Below, piece by piece: positions 1-13,954 of a stretch of DNA of 49,758 bases (position 1 is its first letter; each line of letters starts with the position of its first letter). This stretch comes from Guillardia theta CCMP2712 (Eukaryota > Cryptophyceae > Pyrenomonadales > Geminigeraceae). The position numbers were made by a program, and so were the translations under genes. The notes beneath the pieces were generated by a model that made no database searches, was not told the DNA's origin, and saw only the letters and a list, made by a program, of their open reading frames with translations. The stretch is from positions 13,454-63,211 of the forward strand of contig NW_005434479.1 of NCBI RefSeq assembly GCF_000315625.1, read 5' to 3'.

Positions 1-2046
<2,046 letters not shown>

Positions 2047-3203
2047 TCCCCGATCGCCTTGCGCCTATCCCATTACCCCACCCCTTCATCAAAGACCCCT
2101 ACCCCCCTTTCTGTGGATGCCATTCCTTCAGCGAGTAGTGACCTACCAAGTTATTTTCCCATATTTGCATGTAAAAACTACCGGTACTATTTCTCCCTAC
2201 CCACCTTTTTCCGCTTCTCTGATCATACCCCACCCATAGCCTCCTGGTAGCTGCTCCCCCACCCCTTTGTAAGAAGCAATCGAGCTTCATCTGCTGTCTT
2301 TGTCCCTTCATATTTAGATACCTGAGGCGAGCCTGTTGATGGTCATTTCTGCTAACTAAAGTTGTTAATTCTGGACCCAAAACCAAAAATACACCCACCC
2401 CCATATTTGCCTTGGTTGTGATCAGAATATAATACCACCCCATGATAAACACCCCACCCCTATGACTACCCATGACAATTTCTATATGAGTACCCTGGAG
2501 ATGTAGAGGAGAACGAAAAGGGTGGCTACCCCCCAGGGGAACAATAGGTACCCTACCCTACATGGTCAATGTTTCGATTTCGCTCTTTTCTGTACCATCA
2601 TCTCTGAGTTTAGGATAGTTGGACCCTTATGTCAACACCACCCTACCCTATCAAACATCACAATTAAAAACGGTATAGTACCGGTACTAATTTGATCATG
2701 ACCCCTACTGTAATATGCACCCCTCTCCACTGTTCCCGCCTGCAAGTTCATGGCAGGGAGGAGACCAGAGCAGGATAGAGGAGGGAAGGCGATGCGATAT
2801 GGGGGAGGAAGCGGCGGAAGCGGCAGAAAGAGAGCAAAGTAAAGGAGCTGAAGATGTAGAGAACAGGATGGCAGACCAGGGAGGACGGAGCAAGTGGGCA
2901 ACGGGTAGCAAGGAATGAGAACGAGGAACGAAGGTAGAAAGGAGGCAGATAGGGAGAAGGGGGGCGGGGGCAAGAAAAGGGGCGGGATGATCGATGGAAG
3001 AGGGAAATGTAAAGATGAGTTGATGTCGATGAAGTTCTACTGCTGGGCAGTCCCGAGTCGATGCCCACAACGATGTGCAATGTGATGGGAGTAGGGAAAT
3101 AACGGAGTCCTCCATGCCCATGGAACCTTGCGGGTCAATTTGAATCTCATCAGTGCTGCCTCTGTCAGGTTTACAGTCTGCCAGCTCCCGCCAAGTAGCA
3201 GCC
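2047..3203. other. Divergent intergenic region, C-rich TACCC motifs
   Basis: The 1.16 kb between the importin alpha start (minus) and the MED25 start (plus). I see no convincing gene. It contains many scattered CCCTACCC/TACCCC words (for example near 2099, 2527, 2555 and 2640) that also recur just upstream of other genes here. A purine-rich stretch lies at 2750-3000. Both promoters must lie inside this stretch, but I see no clear TATA box. Confidence 0.6.
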
Positions 3204-5387
3204 ATGGCGAATCAAGCCCCCTTGATCAACCGGCAGGTGAAACCTACCCTCCTTGATCGTTGGCCGGATTTGGAGATACACCTCTTTACTCTCAGCTCAG
3301 GTTGTGCTGGTGGTTGACTCCACCTCGTACATGGAACCGTATTGGACCAGCCTGTACAAGAAGTATGAGTGCTGTCCATGCAGTTGAACATCACTTGTGA
3401 CTCTGCACTCCTAGTTGTATCTACCCTGCTCTGACCTATCTCGACACACGACACAAGCCTGATACAATCCTCAAGACCGAGTATGCGCTGGTGAGCACGA
3501 TGGCTTCGAGCTCTTTCCCCTTTCCTTACTATCCCTTGCAGGTCTGTTTCTGCGATCATGCTCCATACGGAGACAAAACTATCAAGACCAACTACTTCAC
3601 AAACAAGCTCCCGCTGTTTGATTCGTGGGCGAAGTACTCCTCAATCTTTGTGTCCCTTGTATCCATCTGGTGATGACTTGCTGGATAGGAACGTTGAGTT
3701 CGTTGGGGGAGGGTATGCACAGAACGCTGTGACAGAAGGACTCTTTGCAGCACTTGAACTGTTCCCGGAGGTGAAATGAAGAAGGGACTTGACTGTGCGT
3801 CTGACTCGTGAAAGAAGAACAGCGAGGGGAGATCGAGCGAGAAATACATTCTGTTGGCATCCAACTCTCGTCACCATGAGATCCCTTGCAGGTACAAGGT
3901 TGCACGTTTCGAGGAGAAGTCCTCTCATCTGCTCTCCTCAGATTGGGAGGCTCCGATGCCTCTGACCTTCCTGAGATTGTGAAACGTATCTCGCAAATGG
4001 GCGCCATGCTCTCCTGCTTCCTGCCGCATACACTCGATCCCCTCAAGTCGACGACTAAGAAGATCTGGGAGGTCCGTGCGGTGGGTCGCTGGGAGGTGTT
4101 GTGTGAAGAGCCCTTCAGGCATGCAAGACTCCAAATGATGTCTTGAAGGACTTGATCCTTCCAGAAGTAGATCACCAGGTGATCGTCTTGGTCCTTGGCT
4201 CTCAGACTGTAAGAGTTGTCAAGGTTTATCTTCGTGGGATTCCGTTGGTCACGAGCAAGAACGGCAACCTTGTCCACCCTGCCACGGACAAGCCTGCAAG
4301 TACGTTGAGTTTTGTCTCGCTCTCTTCGTGCTTCTTCTTCCTCTTATCGTGCTTCCTTTTCTCTTCCTTCATGTCTCCTCCTCCTCCTCCTCCTCCTCCT
4401 CCTCCTCCTCCTCCTCCTCCTCTTGTTTCCACTCATTGAAATTCTTTTCAGCAACTCCCGTCGGCACCACAGCGATCCCAGCAACCGGCATCTCTGCCCA
4501 AACTATCAACCCTCCTCAAGTGGGCACCACACCGCCAACCGCGCAGCGTATTCCTCAGACTCTCCCGACTCAGGCGCAACCCACAGTGGGCCAGGTACAT
4601 GAGCCTCCGATCTTTGACGCCCTCACTCCTCTTTACTCCTTCACAGAAACGCGAGCGGGAGGACATACCGATGGCGGCAAAACCCGGCACGACTCTTCCT
4701 GGGCAACCACCCAACAAGCTTGCTCGCCCTGGAGTACCGGTCAGCCCACCTCCCGCTGCACCAAATCTGATTATCCTGATAGAACATTCCTTCCTCGAGC
4801 CCCGTCGTTCCCTCCCATCTGCCGGCGGTAGCGCCTGTGCGCCTCCTGTCCGTTGACTTGTGATGTCTTGCCTTAGGGCCAAGCGCAGGCGTCAGTTGCC
4901 TCCAGCAGCCCCGGCATGCCCAACCCCTCGCAACCTGCTACATCTCAGCCAGTAGCTTCTCAGGCAGCAGCTACGGCAGGAGGATACCGACCTGGTAGGG
5001 TTGCTGGACTTGGGACGACGATCTGAGATTGTTTGCTCCCTTGGTCAGGCATGACCCCCGCTCAACAAGCTGCGGCCAATCGGAGTCAAGCTGTGCAACA
5101 GCAGCAGCTGTAAGATCTTGACTCTTCCTCCTGCTGCCGATGACTTGAAATCACAGCAATCAACGTCAAGCACAACAGCAGGCACAGCAGCAGGCTCAAC
5201 AGCAAGCCTCGCAGGCAACCCTACTTCTTGTCTTGCCCTTCACTGCTTCTTTCCTGCTCGCACACGCCCTCTCCCCCTTCGTTCTCTATCCTCCATGAGA
5301 GTTCAGTAGTTCTCATTCCAGGTCTTTTTCAGGCCATGTTGAACCAACCGTACAAAGCTGGAGTTCCTGGACAGGTCCCCGGGCAGG

Positions 5388-5425
<38 letters not shown>

Positions 5426-7337
5426 ATAGCGAGTTTAAGAATGATGATGATTGGAATCAAAGCGGGTGTGGAGATGGAGATTGATTGTAAGAGAGTGGTC
5501 GTGAAGTAGTGAATTTCATGTGATGGTTTTCATCATCTGTGGTCTGTGAGATGATATGTAACGCCATCCTACGTGTTTCTCTTTCCTTACCCGTGTCTGT
5601 GTAGGTTCAGACTGCACAGCAGCAGGTATCGTCTTCGTCGAAACTTGATCCTCCCCCTCCTGATGAGACGCTAGCGGCATGGTGCCCATCCTATCAATCA
5701 GCCGACACCCCCGCAGCCTTCCATGCACGTCTCGTCTCAGGTGAAGAAGTTCATTCTTTTCGCATCGGAGATGGAGATTGGATCTCTCAGATGCAGAAGA
5801 CGACCATGCAAGGAGGGCAGCTTCCTCCGAATCCCCAGGCAGCTGGTCAACAGGTGGTCTATGGGAGAATTCGTGGTACAGTTTGACGAGCTTGTTACAG
5901 ATCATGAGAACCTCGTCTACGGACAAGACGGGAGCTCCTGTGCCCATCAACACTTTCAATGTTGTGTATCCCGTGGCTGCTGCAGGCAAGACATGACTCC
6001 GTGTACACAGCAACTTGTATGGAAGGGAAACTTTATCACTCTCAAGGAAGGGAACCAAGAGACTTTCTGTTCAGGTAGCTGCGATGCTTTTTTCTTCCCT
6101 CCCTCCTGTCTTGCGAGTCTTTTGTCCTTGACGTTTGCCTAGCGTACGGATACGTTGCTCTGCATCCTAACGCGCCGCCTGAAGCCAAGGACAGGGTGCA
6201 ATCGATGTTTCCGGTGTTTCTGCTCCGATCCCATCCTCTTGTGTATGACGATGGAGCAGCCGTTGACAAGTGGGGACAGTCCTCCCATGGAAATCAAGAA
6301 ATTCGAAGTCAGCCCTCACATCCTACCTACATCCTACTTCCCCGTTGACTTTATGTCAGGATGCTTCCAAGCTCCCCGACTGGCAGGGCTTGTGCTTGTG
6401 CTTCACCGAGCAGCCGGTGAGCATCAGCGAAATGACGTAGCCGAGGGATGATAAGAACTGCAGGGGCCCGATGGAGCTCCCAACGACAAGTTCAGGAAGC
6501 TGCATCTCTCTCTTACCAAGCACAACAAGTTCGCCTACGTCATCGCAAACACTGTCTGCCAACTGCTCCTGCTCTCTCTCATCTTACCCTGCCATCCAGC
6601 AAGGAGCTCCGCGAATCTTCGCGTTGACCCCCGACGGCAACCCCAAGGTCTGCAGCTCACGCATTCCCCCCCCTCCCCCCCCTGACTGCTGCTGCTGCAA
6701 CAGAACGCGAACTCGACGGACTGGAAACTATTCGGCATCATTGTTCAGGTTCATTTCCTCGCTTCCTCTGCACTGAGGTCGCTAATGCTCTTCTCGACCA
6801 TCAGAGGCGTCAAGCTCAGCCTGGTCAGCCAGGGGTAAAGGTCTTCCTCCGAGGATACTGCAGGACCTGATGTCGCTCCCAGCAGCAGCCCGGGCAGCCG
6901 CAAACTCACCAGCAGCCTCCTCAGGGTCAGCAAGCCATGGCGCAGGCTCAGGTTTCATGCCCCTTATCCTCCTTCCTGCCCTCATCCTCTGCGTCAGCGG
7001 CAGTATCCTGGAGGAGCAGCCGGCAACCCTGGGGTGATGCCGGCGCACATGCAAGGTGAGCAGGGAAGGGAACGGAAGAGAAGAGCTGAGACGCTTCCAG
7101 GGAGACAACCTGTGCAGCAGGGGAGGCCAGGGTCCGTGCCCATGGCGCCAGGTATGAGCTGGGGACGCTGAGGTGACGGAGTGACGCGTGTGCTCAGGCG
7201 TAGCGCAACATCAGCCCTACATGAGTAAGTGGAGGGGGGCGCCGACGCCCTCGGAGGCTGGAGGAATTGGAGCTAATGTTGGTTTTGCGTCAGATATGCC
7301 AGGGCGAGGTGGAGCACAGCGACCCAAGGGGAGGTAG
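3204..7337 (+). CDS. MED25: Mediator subunit 25-like protein (VWA + Gln-rich linker + ACID-like domain)
   Basis: MED25 links activators to the Mediator complex and RNA polymerase II in the nucleus. Secure early exons: 3204-3236, 3301-3362, 3415-3490, 3542-about 3640, an exon ending at 3769, 3815-3891, and one from 3942. They give a von Willebrand A-type fold: VVLVVDSTSYMEPYW matches the family start, then NVEFVGGGYAQNAVTEGLF matches the diagnostic FxGGGxxxxxxxEGL stretch, then KYILLASNSRHHEIPC matches the RHCILVATSNP strand. Later exons (4165-4299, 4452-4594, 4647-4739, 4877-4994, 5049-5109, 5157-5229, 5333-5386, from 5605) make a Pro/Gln/Thr-rich linker. Exons from 6011 (QLVWKGNFITLKEGNQETF, then AYGYVALHPNAP) through KFAYVIANT and WKLFGIIVQ resemble the activator-interacting (ACID) domain. 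A Gln/Gly/Pro-rich tail ends at the TAG 7335-7337. At least 20 introns; junctions near 3640, 4100, 5680-5900 and 6310 are unresolved. Confidence 0.82.
4375..4422. repeat. CTC trinucleotide tract in MED25 intron
   Basis: About 15 uninterrupted CTC units in the intron between the exons ending at 4299 and starting at 4452. It may serve as an extended polypyrimidine tract before the TTTTCAG acceptor. Confidence 0.9.
5387..5424. repeat. TGA/ATG trinucleotide tract in MED25 intron
   Basis: About 12 TGA units directly follow the donor GTGATG of the intron after exon 5333-5386. It is non-coding in the gene model. Confidence 0.9.
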
Positions 7338-8069
7338 TGACAGGAAGGCATGCCTGAGCGGAGTGCAGCTGCTGAGTAGGAGGCTGAGACGGTACGGGTA
7401 GAACTTCGGAACAAGCCCGAGTCCCGGACTGGAGTCCCGGCGGACTCCGGCGGGCCGGGAGGCTCCCGGACCGTACGACTCACTGCCGCTGGCCCGGAAC
7501 CGTCTTAGTAAAGTACTATAGTAGACTGTCGGTCACTGTGACGCCCCGAGTCTGCTCATTCATGCATGAACTTAGCCGGGCCTTACTGCACTTAGCCTTC
7601 CCGGCCCTGACCCGGAGCGGCAGCACTGCGGCAGCCTTCAAGGCTTACTCGCCTGAATTCACTGCCGGCCTCCGGGCCGTCGCCGCCGCCGCCCAGCCCA
7701 TAGCGCTATGCGGTCACGGAAGTTGCTACTAGCCAGCTACTAGCGCCTAGTCGCTGCGGCCGGGCGGGCCCGATAACGTCTTAAACCGTCTGCGAGGTCA
7801 ACGCAAAAGTACTTGGCTGATGAATTTTGAAAATAAACGACATGGATCGTATTTTCTTTGGTAATATTTCAAAACTCTAGAAACAAATCTGCAAATTTTG
7901 TTTATGTAAAAGTGCCAACTCCAAAGGGCAGTGCGCGAAGAGCCATCAGATCAAAATGACCCTACCGCCGGGATTGGTAACATACTACCCCCTACCCCCA
8001 ATAAAAAATGGCATTACCCATCTCATATGGGGTGATCATACTACCCCTTACCCTCTAGGGCTACCGACA
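7338..8069. other. Intergenic region with GC-rich island
   Basis: No gene is seen. Roughly 7380-7780 is very rich in CCGG/CGGGC words and short inverted stretches, unlike its surroundings. From about 7800 it turns AT-rich, then ends with TACTACCCCCTACCCCC and CTACCCCTTACCC words within 80 bases of the next start codon. Confidence 0.6.
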
Positions 8070-9552
8070 ATGGCTGGATCAGTACGAGGGCCTTTGGGGA
8101 TGGCGGCGGCGACGCTGGCAATGCTGATGGCAGGAGCCGCCCTGACTGCTCTTGTTGCACATTCGGTAAGAACGTGAGAAGAAGAGTGCGTGAAGATGCG
8201 AAAGAGGATTGAGGACATGGAGGATTCCGCCAAAGGAAATGGAGGGTCTGAAAGAAATTTGAGTGCAATGCAACTTGGATTGCATGTAGCTTGAGCATGT
8301 TGTGTAGCAAGATATAGTCGTGTTTTTGATTGCTGAATGGATGAACAGAACATGTGTTGTTGTATTGTGAAGAACATCTCTTGTTGTCCTTGGACGTATC
8401 TCCTGTTTGCTTGTGGAATGAGGATTTCCAACCAAACCTAGGACTCACATTGTGCTGTTCCCATCTCATGGTGTTCTTACCTCGATTTCATAATTGTAAA
8501 TGGTCGTCGCATGATCCTTCCTTGTGATCTTAGTTGAATTCTTTGTGATGTTTGCAATTTTCTTCTGCCACACTGTTGAACAACTGTGTCTCTCGCATAG
8601 CTTGTCTCATACACTTGTTTTATAAATGTCCTCCTGACTGAAATATTAGTGGTCGATGATGTAGAACATGTCTTCTGTGCCAAATGCATTTTTCCTGTGC
8701 ATTTCTGACCTCACAACTCTGGCAGCAATACAATTCCAGTGGCGTTAGGACCGAGCTTGCATCGATGAACAGGAGACAGCGCTTCACAATGTTGGACCAT
8801 TTGGATGCAGGAGAGAGCGCCGATGGAGAGTATGAGGATCAGACTGGAGACGGATATGAGTGCTGCTGGCATGCTCCTAACCCAAAGCTTGCAAGGTATT
8901 CCTGATTCTCCTCTCTACTCCTGTCCTCTTCATCCCAAATGCTTTCCCACACAACTTTAGGGTCGTCCTATAGCTCAACTTGCTCGTCTGCATATGCTGC
9001 TACGATGACCCTGTTGCCCTCACTACTCTAACTTGAACCTCGTGCAGCACCACTGTCGCTTCCAAGGTTGGACCCAACGGATGGGGCTCCAAGGCAGATG
9101 CTGATGGTTCTGTCGACCACTACACCAACGCTCTCGGAGATGTGAGGATTGTTGATCCTGTCTTCTTCCTCCTCCCTCTCACTTCTTGTCTTGCTATGTT
9201 GCATGCTGTACATTTGCAACTGCGGCACCTGTCTGTTTGCCAATGATGTTTGTCGTTCACCTTCAACAGCTTACTTCGCTCGATCACAATTCCAGTATCA
9301 TTGTTTGTCTTTCTCTGTTGTGTTTTCTTTCCTTGTTGCTTGTACACTTTGTTTTACATCCACTCCTTGTTGGTCCCTGTGATCGTGGTCGAAGAAGATT
9401 TCCATGCTCTCATCATGTACTTACTTGACTCTGCCAAGGTCCCCGAGTGGGTCTTCAAGGGCACTGCCGATCATCAGTGGAAGGACTACGACTCGGTGTA
9501 CGGGCAGCAGTGGTATGAGAACACTTATCCCTCCGGCGAGTCAGGCATTTAA
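8070..9552 (+). CDS. Unrecognised 157-aa protein with N-terminal hydrophobic segment
   Basis: Four exons with matching phases: 8070-8165, 8726-8895, 9048-9141, 9439-9552. Intron 1 is long (560 nt) for this locus. Exon 1 alone encodes a short start followed by an Ala/Leu/Met-rich membrane-type stretch (about residues 11-30), consistent with a signal peptide or single membrane anchor. The rest is hydrophilic and acidic-aromatic, with two adjacent Cys (YECCWHAP) and a Trp/Tyr-rich end (VPEWVFKG, HQWKDYDSVYG). I do not recognise the family. Export to the secretory system or, in an alga, to the plastid is an inference from the N-terminus only. CCCTACCC-like words sit just upstream. Confidence 0.72.
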
Positions 9553-9928
9553 AGCTGCTCTATTTCCTGAGCGTGTGCAAGTAAAGACTTGAAAACTCAT
9601 GGCGGCTGTGGACTAGGAATCAATGCGGACGAGTGTGTTGTCCTGGGATCGGCAATAATGTCATGCTGACTTGACATCTGCTTACTTCATCGTCAACTGA
9701 GTCACACATCAACTTGTATCTCATCACCATGATCGTCATCGTCATCGTCCGTCCTTCTTCCGTCCCCGTCCCTCTCCCATGCTCATGGTTCCGACACTCA
9801 CTCCATCACCCTACCCCCTGGTATACTTTGAATACCCTCACCCCCTGAACAACAGGAAAATAACCCCTCCTCAGAGAATCTTTTGACTGACCCTACCCCT
9901 CATCATCCAATTCCCGCCAAGGGCGATC

Positions 9929-11350
9929 ATGGCGGGATCGCTTCGTACCCGCATAGCAAGCTCAGGAGGAGCCGCGTCGCCGTCCTCCACTGCAGGGTCA
10001 ACCTCCTCCTCCTCCTTTCGGTCTTCAAACACCACCAGTTCTCTCCCATCATGCTCTTCTTCCTCTACCCCTTCGCCCTCCTCCTCGTCTCAAAGTAAGC
10101 CACGAGCTTCGCATCCATACTCCAATCGATCGGATCATTGCCGATCGGAAACCAACAGCACACACTATGCTTATCAATCGAAATCTTGCAAGTCATGCAC
10201 AGCGTCCTCTTCAACTTCGTCATCATCAGTATCATCTTCCTCTTCCCCTGTCCCCTCTGAGATAATCTACTCTCCCGCCTCTCCATTCAAGATAAGCTCC
10301 TCTCCTCCGTTTTCAGTGCCTTCTCCAGATGATTCTCGATACTCTCTATCATCGGGCCAGAGTCTTCGAGCCCCTCTGGATGTCTCGCATGCTCGCAAAA
10401 ATCGATTCAGCATTGCAAGGAAGTCGAAACGAGGCAGCAGTTTGACAACCATGGTGAAGGAGGAGACGCCTTGGATCAAGACATGTGGGGATCCCTGGTG
10501 GATAGAGCTGATAGGAGGCAAGGGAGGTAAATCAGGAGAATGTTTTGAGAATAAGTTTGACAGCAAGGAGCAAGGGAGGAGAGTAACGTTTGATCCGAGC
10601 CATGCGAGGAAAGAAGAAGGGGGTGATTGCTGGACAAAGAGCAGGAATTTCTTTGGGAAGCGCAGATCAGCTATGATTTTCTCGAATTTGGAGAGAATGC
10701 TAGAGGAGGCAGAGGAGGTCCTTGATCCTCCTCGCGTGCAGCTGAAGGAAGCATCGCCGCGTGAAGGCGACGGGCACTGTAGAATGATCGACTGGGTTCT
10801 GGAAGCTGAGGAGGGGAAGGAGACGGAAAGAGAAAACGCAGAAGATGAAAATTTAGAGAGTGTCTGCGATAACAAGAGCGTCCAATCACCGTCTGAAAGC
10901 TCAGAGCAACCGTCTTCTTCGCACAGTCAAGACATCCTTGGTGATCAGCAAGCAGGTGGGTTGGTTTGATTCCATTGGAGCGTCCATTGACTTCCCAACA
11001 GCTAGACGGGTCGAGGATGATGAAGAGAAACTCAAGACTTCACTGAGCAACGCCATTGACATCTGCCTGCAGCAGTGCAGGGCAATCATGGAGCTCCAGG
11101 TGGTGGAAGAGAAACAGTTCTCCTGCTCCCTCACATCCTCTTGCAGAGTGCGAACCAGCGACTGGTGGCTGGATGGAACATGGCGAGAGAGCAACTGATA
11201 ACGGAACGGGAGAGGAACTCGAGCTTGCAAGCACTTCTGACCGAGAAAGACGAAGAGATCGCTCTCTGGAGAAAGATAGTAGAACAACTTGATGGCAGAC
11301 TAGCAAGCATGGAGAAACATGACCCAAATCGTTCGTTCGATGAACAATAG
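9929..11350 (+). CDS. Unrecognised 442-aa Ser-rich protein with C-terminal coiled coil
   Basis: Exons 9929-10955, 11002-11099 and 11147-11350, with 46- and 47-nt GT-AG introns and closing phases. Residues 1 to about 140 are dominated by Ser/Thr/Pro, a likely disordered and phosphorylatable region. The middle has basic patches (ARKNRFSIARKSKRGS) and acidic helices (NLERMLEEAEEVL). The last two exons form a heptad-like helix (EEKLKTSLSNAIDICLQQC, then REQLITERERNSSLQALL, LWRKIVEQLDGRL). No catalytic motif is visible. A scaffold or cytoskeletal role would be guesswork. C-rich CTACCCC words lie in the 150 bases before the ATG. Confidence 0.75.
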
Positions 11351-11608
11351 TTTGTTTGTGTATGACTACAACCTAGACAAGAGTAACTGATCAATTCGTT
11401 TCCCAGTAAGGGAGAATCTATGAAAGGTGCATGAGAACCGAAGGATCTCGGCAAGATTGCATGTAACATGTTTCATATACAAGAACCAGATTGAAGAGAT
11501 CCAAGCTTCAGCTGAATCACTGACATAGATATCATTAAAGAGATCTCGCAGAGCATTGAATGAATAAAAATGTTTAATTGAAACAGGTACAACAGAAAAA
11601 ATAATGAT

Positions 11609-12040
11609 CTAGATGCTGTTCTTGCGTTTGGAAATCGCAGAGCTCAGATTGTTGAGAAGGAGGTTGGGAGGTCCAGAGCAATTCACTTTCAGAGAGACCT
11701 TGGACATGAGCTGCTCAACCTGATCAACAGGGTCGTTGGGAATCTCGATTATGTCGATGAGCTCCTGATGGCGATGCGGGATGTCCTCCTCCTCCTCCTC
11801 CTCGCTGGACTGAAACTCCTCATCCTCGTCGAACTTGCGCTTCTTGGAGGCCTTGGCTTGGAGGAGACATTCAAGATTCTTGTGATCGCCGTAAATTTCA
11901 CGGGTGTCCTCGTTGGAGGACGAGTCTGTGCCGCTGAAGAAGACAGCAGCAGCAATCTGCTCGTCCTCAAAGGAATGGAGATCATCGAGGGTCTCGTCAC
12001 GATCAATACAATCGCACGAGAGGTTGTCAAACGCACTCAT
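11609..12040 (-). CDS. Unrecognised 143-aa acidic protein
   Basis: Single exon, with the ATG at 12040 about 95 bases below a TATA box. It is Asp/Glu-rich, with a run of seven Glu around residue 80 next to a basic KKRKFDEDEE stretch that resembles a nuclear localisation signal, and a C-terminal segment (VDQVEQLMSKVSLKV) of helical character ending in SKRKN. The family is not recognised. The composition suggests a nuclear regulatory or chaperone-type protein, but that is inference. Confidence 0.65.
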   Translation of the reverse strand: MSAFDNLSCDCIDRDETLDDLHSFEDEQIAAAVFFSGTDSSSNEDTREIYGDHKNLECLLQAKASKKRKFDEDEEFQSSEEEEEEDIPHRHQELIDIIEIPNDPVDQVEQLMSKVSLKVNCSGPPNLLLNNLSSAISKRKNSI

Positions 12041-12137
12041 CTTGCTTGCAAGTAGACTATGGGTAAGGGATGGGAGAGCACGAGTGTGTGAGGGAAAGAT
12101 GGAAGAAGATTCTGCTGTTAAGGGTTGTTTGAGCTAG

Positions 12138-12144
12138 ATATATA
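12138..12144 (-). promoter_or_regulatory. TATA box of the acidic protein gene
   Basis: On the minus strand the sequence reads CTATATATC, about 95 bases upstream of the ATG at 12040. This is a usual spacing for a TATA element with a short 5' UTR. Confidence 0.5.
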
Positions 12145-13954
12145 GACACGGGGGGAGGCGCTAGAATACCAGGGGTGGTGACACTGCCTTTGCCCTCGTA
12201 CCCTACTATTTCCTCCTCGTGCTTTTAGTACCGGTTCATTTCTATGCGAATTGTTCTTTATGCGTAGGGTAGTTGAAAGACATTTGGTGTGATGGAAAGG
12301 CAGTTGTGCAGTTGATGGGGTAGTGGGGGTGCCAGGGTAGTATTACGAGGGTGGTATCTGTGGGGTGCGCTCGACTCGAGCGAGCAATTGCATTGTTCCT
12401 TCTTGGGAGGGGGTAGGGTGATGAGGGAGGGCGTAGGGGTAGGTAGTCATTTTATTGATTACCCCTACAATATCGGTGAACTATGGGGGTATTTGACTCA
12501 TTTGTTGGAACAGGAGGGTGTGAGGAATGGTGTTGAAGATCGATACCTGGGGTGGGTAGTTGGGGTTGAAGCGTGAGCAGCGATGAGCTCTCCAGGGCTC
12601 CGAGCGGATTGAGACCACGGGTACCACAATCTGGTACAGATTGGGGTGGTGGTGGTCTTAAATATACCAGGGGTATCATAATATTTACACGACCTGGCAT
12701 GAGCCATGTCTTCTATATGATTTGTTGGGATTGTGTACCCCTCCTTTGATAACACTTTCCTCTTTAAGCTCTGGTTAGCCCTCCCATGCCGTGACTGATT
12801 TGAATCGTCACGGAAAGTTTGGGCAAGGACTCTTACCCACCCCTCCATAACCAGATTCTAGAGGTACCAAGGAGGATCTCTGTAATCACCAGGGTCTATT
12901 TCGAAGAGTTGCATGTTTGGGACATGAAAATAGGGGTCGACACGGGGTACAGTGTTGAAACGTTGCTAAAGAGGTATATTTCGATTTGACCATCAAGGTC
13001 TGATGGTATCTCTTTACGAAACGAGATGTTTTCATATCAAGAGATCACGTATCGGCACTGGGCTCCGGGATACCCTCTTCGCTCGGAGCACGGTTTCATA
13101 AAAGTCCGCCCCAGATATTACACTTGGGCAGAGAAGACAGAAACTAAACCGTATAGTTCTGTCTTTTGTAGTCTCGGGCTCGCCTCCGGTCAGTGCAAAC
13201 GAAAGGTAAATCTATTAGAAGACAACCTGCCTCAGAGGACATATAGAACGTTTGATAAGACAGCAATTTTCTTGAGGATATGATGAGGGGAGTTCGGCGA
13301 AGACAGCCCAGTAGCTCTTGCGATGCGGAACTCACCAAGCTAGACGCCTACTGAGGTCCTGGGGTTGATGTGGGGGGAGAGGTTGAGCAAGTTAGAGAGG
13401 TTGAGTAAGTCAGAGAGGTTGAGCAAGTCAGTTGGAGCGGCGCCGATCGGGGATCTCGAAGACAGAGGGTCATCGATGAGCTTGTGAGGTACTGCGGTCA
13501 TTTCGGAGAACAAGAGGGCGAGTTTGTACAACATGTGAATAAACGATGATGTCTAGCAGTTGAACATGAATTCTGCTGAATGCATGTGAAGTTTGGGGAA
13601 CGTGAGACGAGGTTGTCATATAGCGCGAAACAATTGTATCGATGACTTGTGTTTTACTTGAGTCCAATACGAACAAGTGCCAGTGGCCATGTTCGAAATG
13701 GATTCATGCGGGGATTCAGTACAGAAGACTCATGGCATCTTGGTCTTCTTGGAATGAAGAGTGTATCAGGATTCTTGAGAGCGAGTGAGCCCATGGCGAC
13801 AGGAAGAACATTCATTCAATGATAAGCATCATTGCAGAGCTTGCACTGAAGGGCAGTCTCAGCATGATTCATGTGAGGAAATCACATATCCGAGAATGTC
13901 CCCTCCTACTCTCTCCTGCTCTTCACACGGGTTGCATTCCTGACTGGCAGCGCG
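12145..13954. other. Gene-poor intergenic region
   Basis: No convincing gene in 1.8 kb. The first 300 bases contain many GGGGTAG/GGGTAGG words, the complement of the TACCC words upstream of other genes. Short ORFs lack coding character or splice context. Confidence 0.5.
13379..13432. repeat. 18-bp tandem repeat, three copies
   Basis: Three consecutive near-identical units built on AGGTTGAGCAAGTCAGAG, with one or two substitutions between them. Confidence 0.85.
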
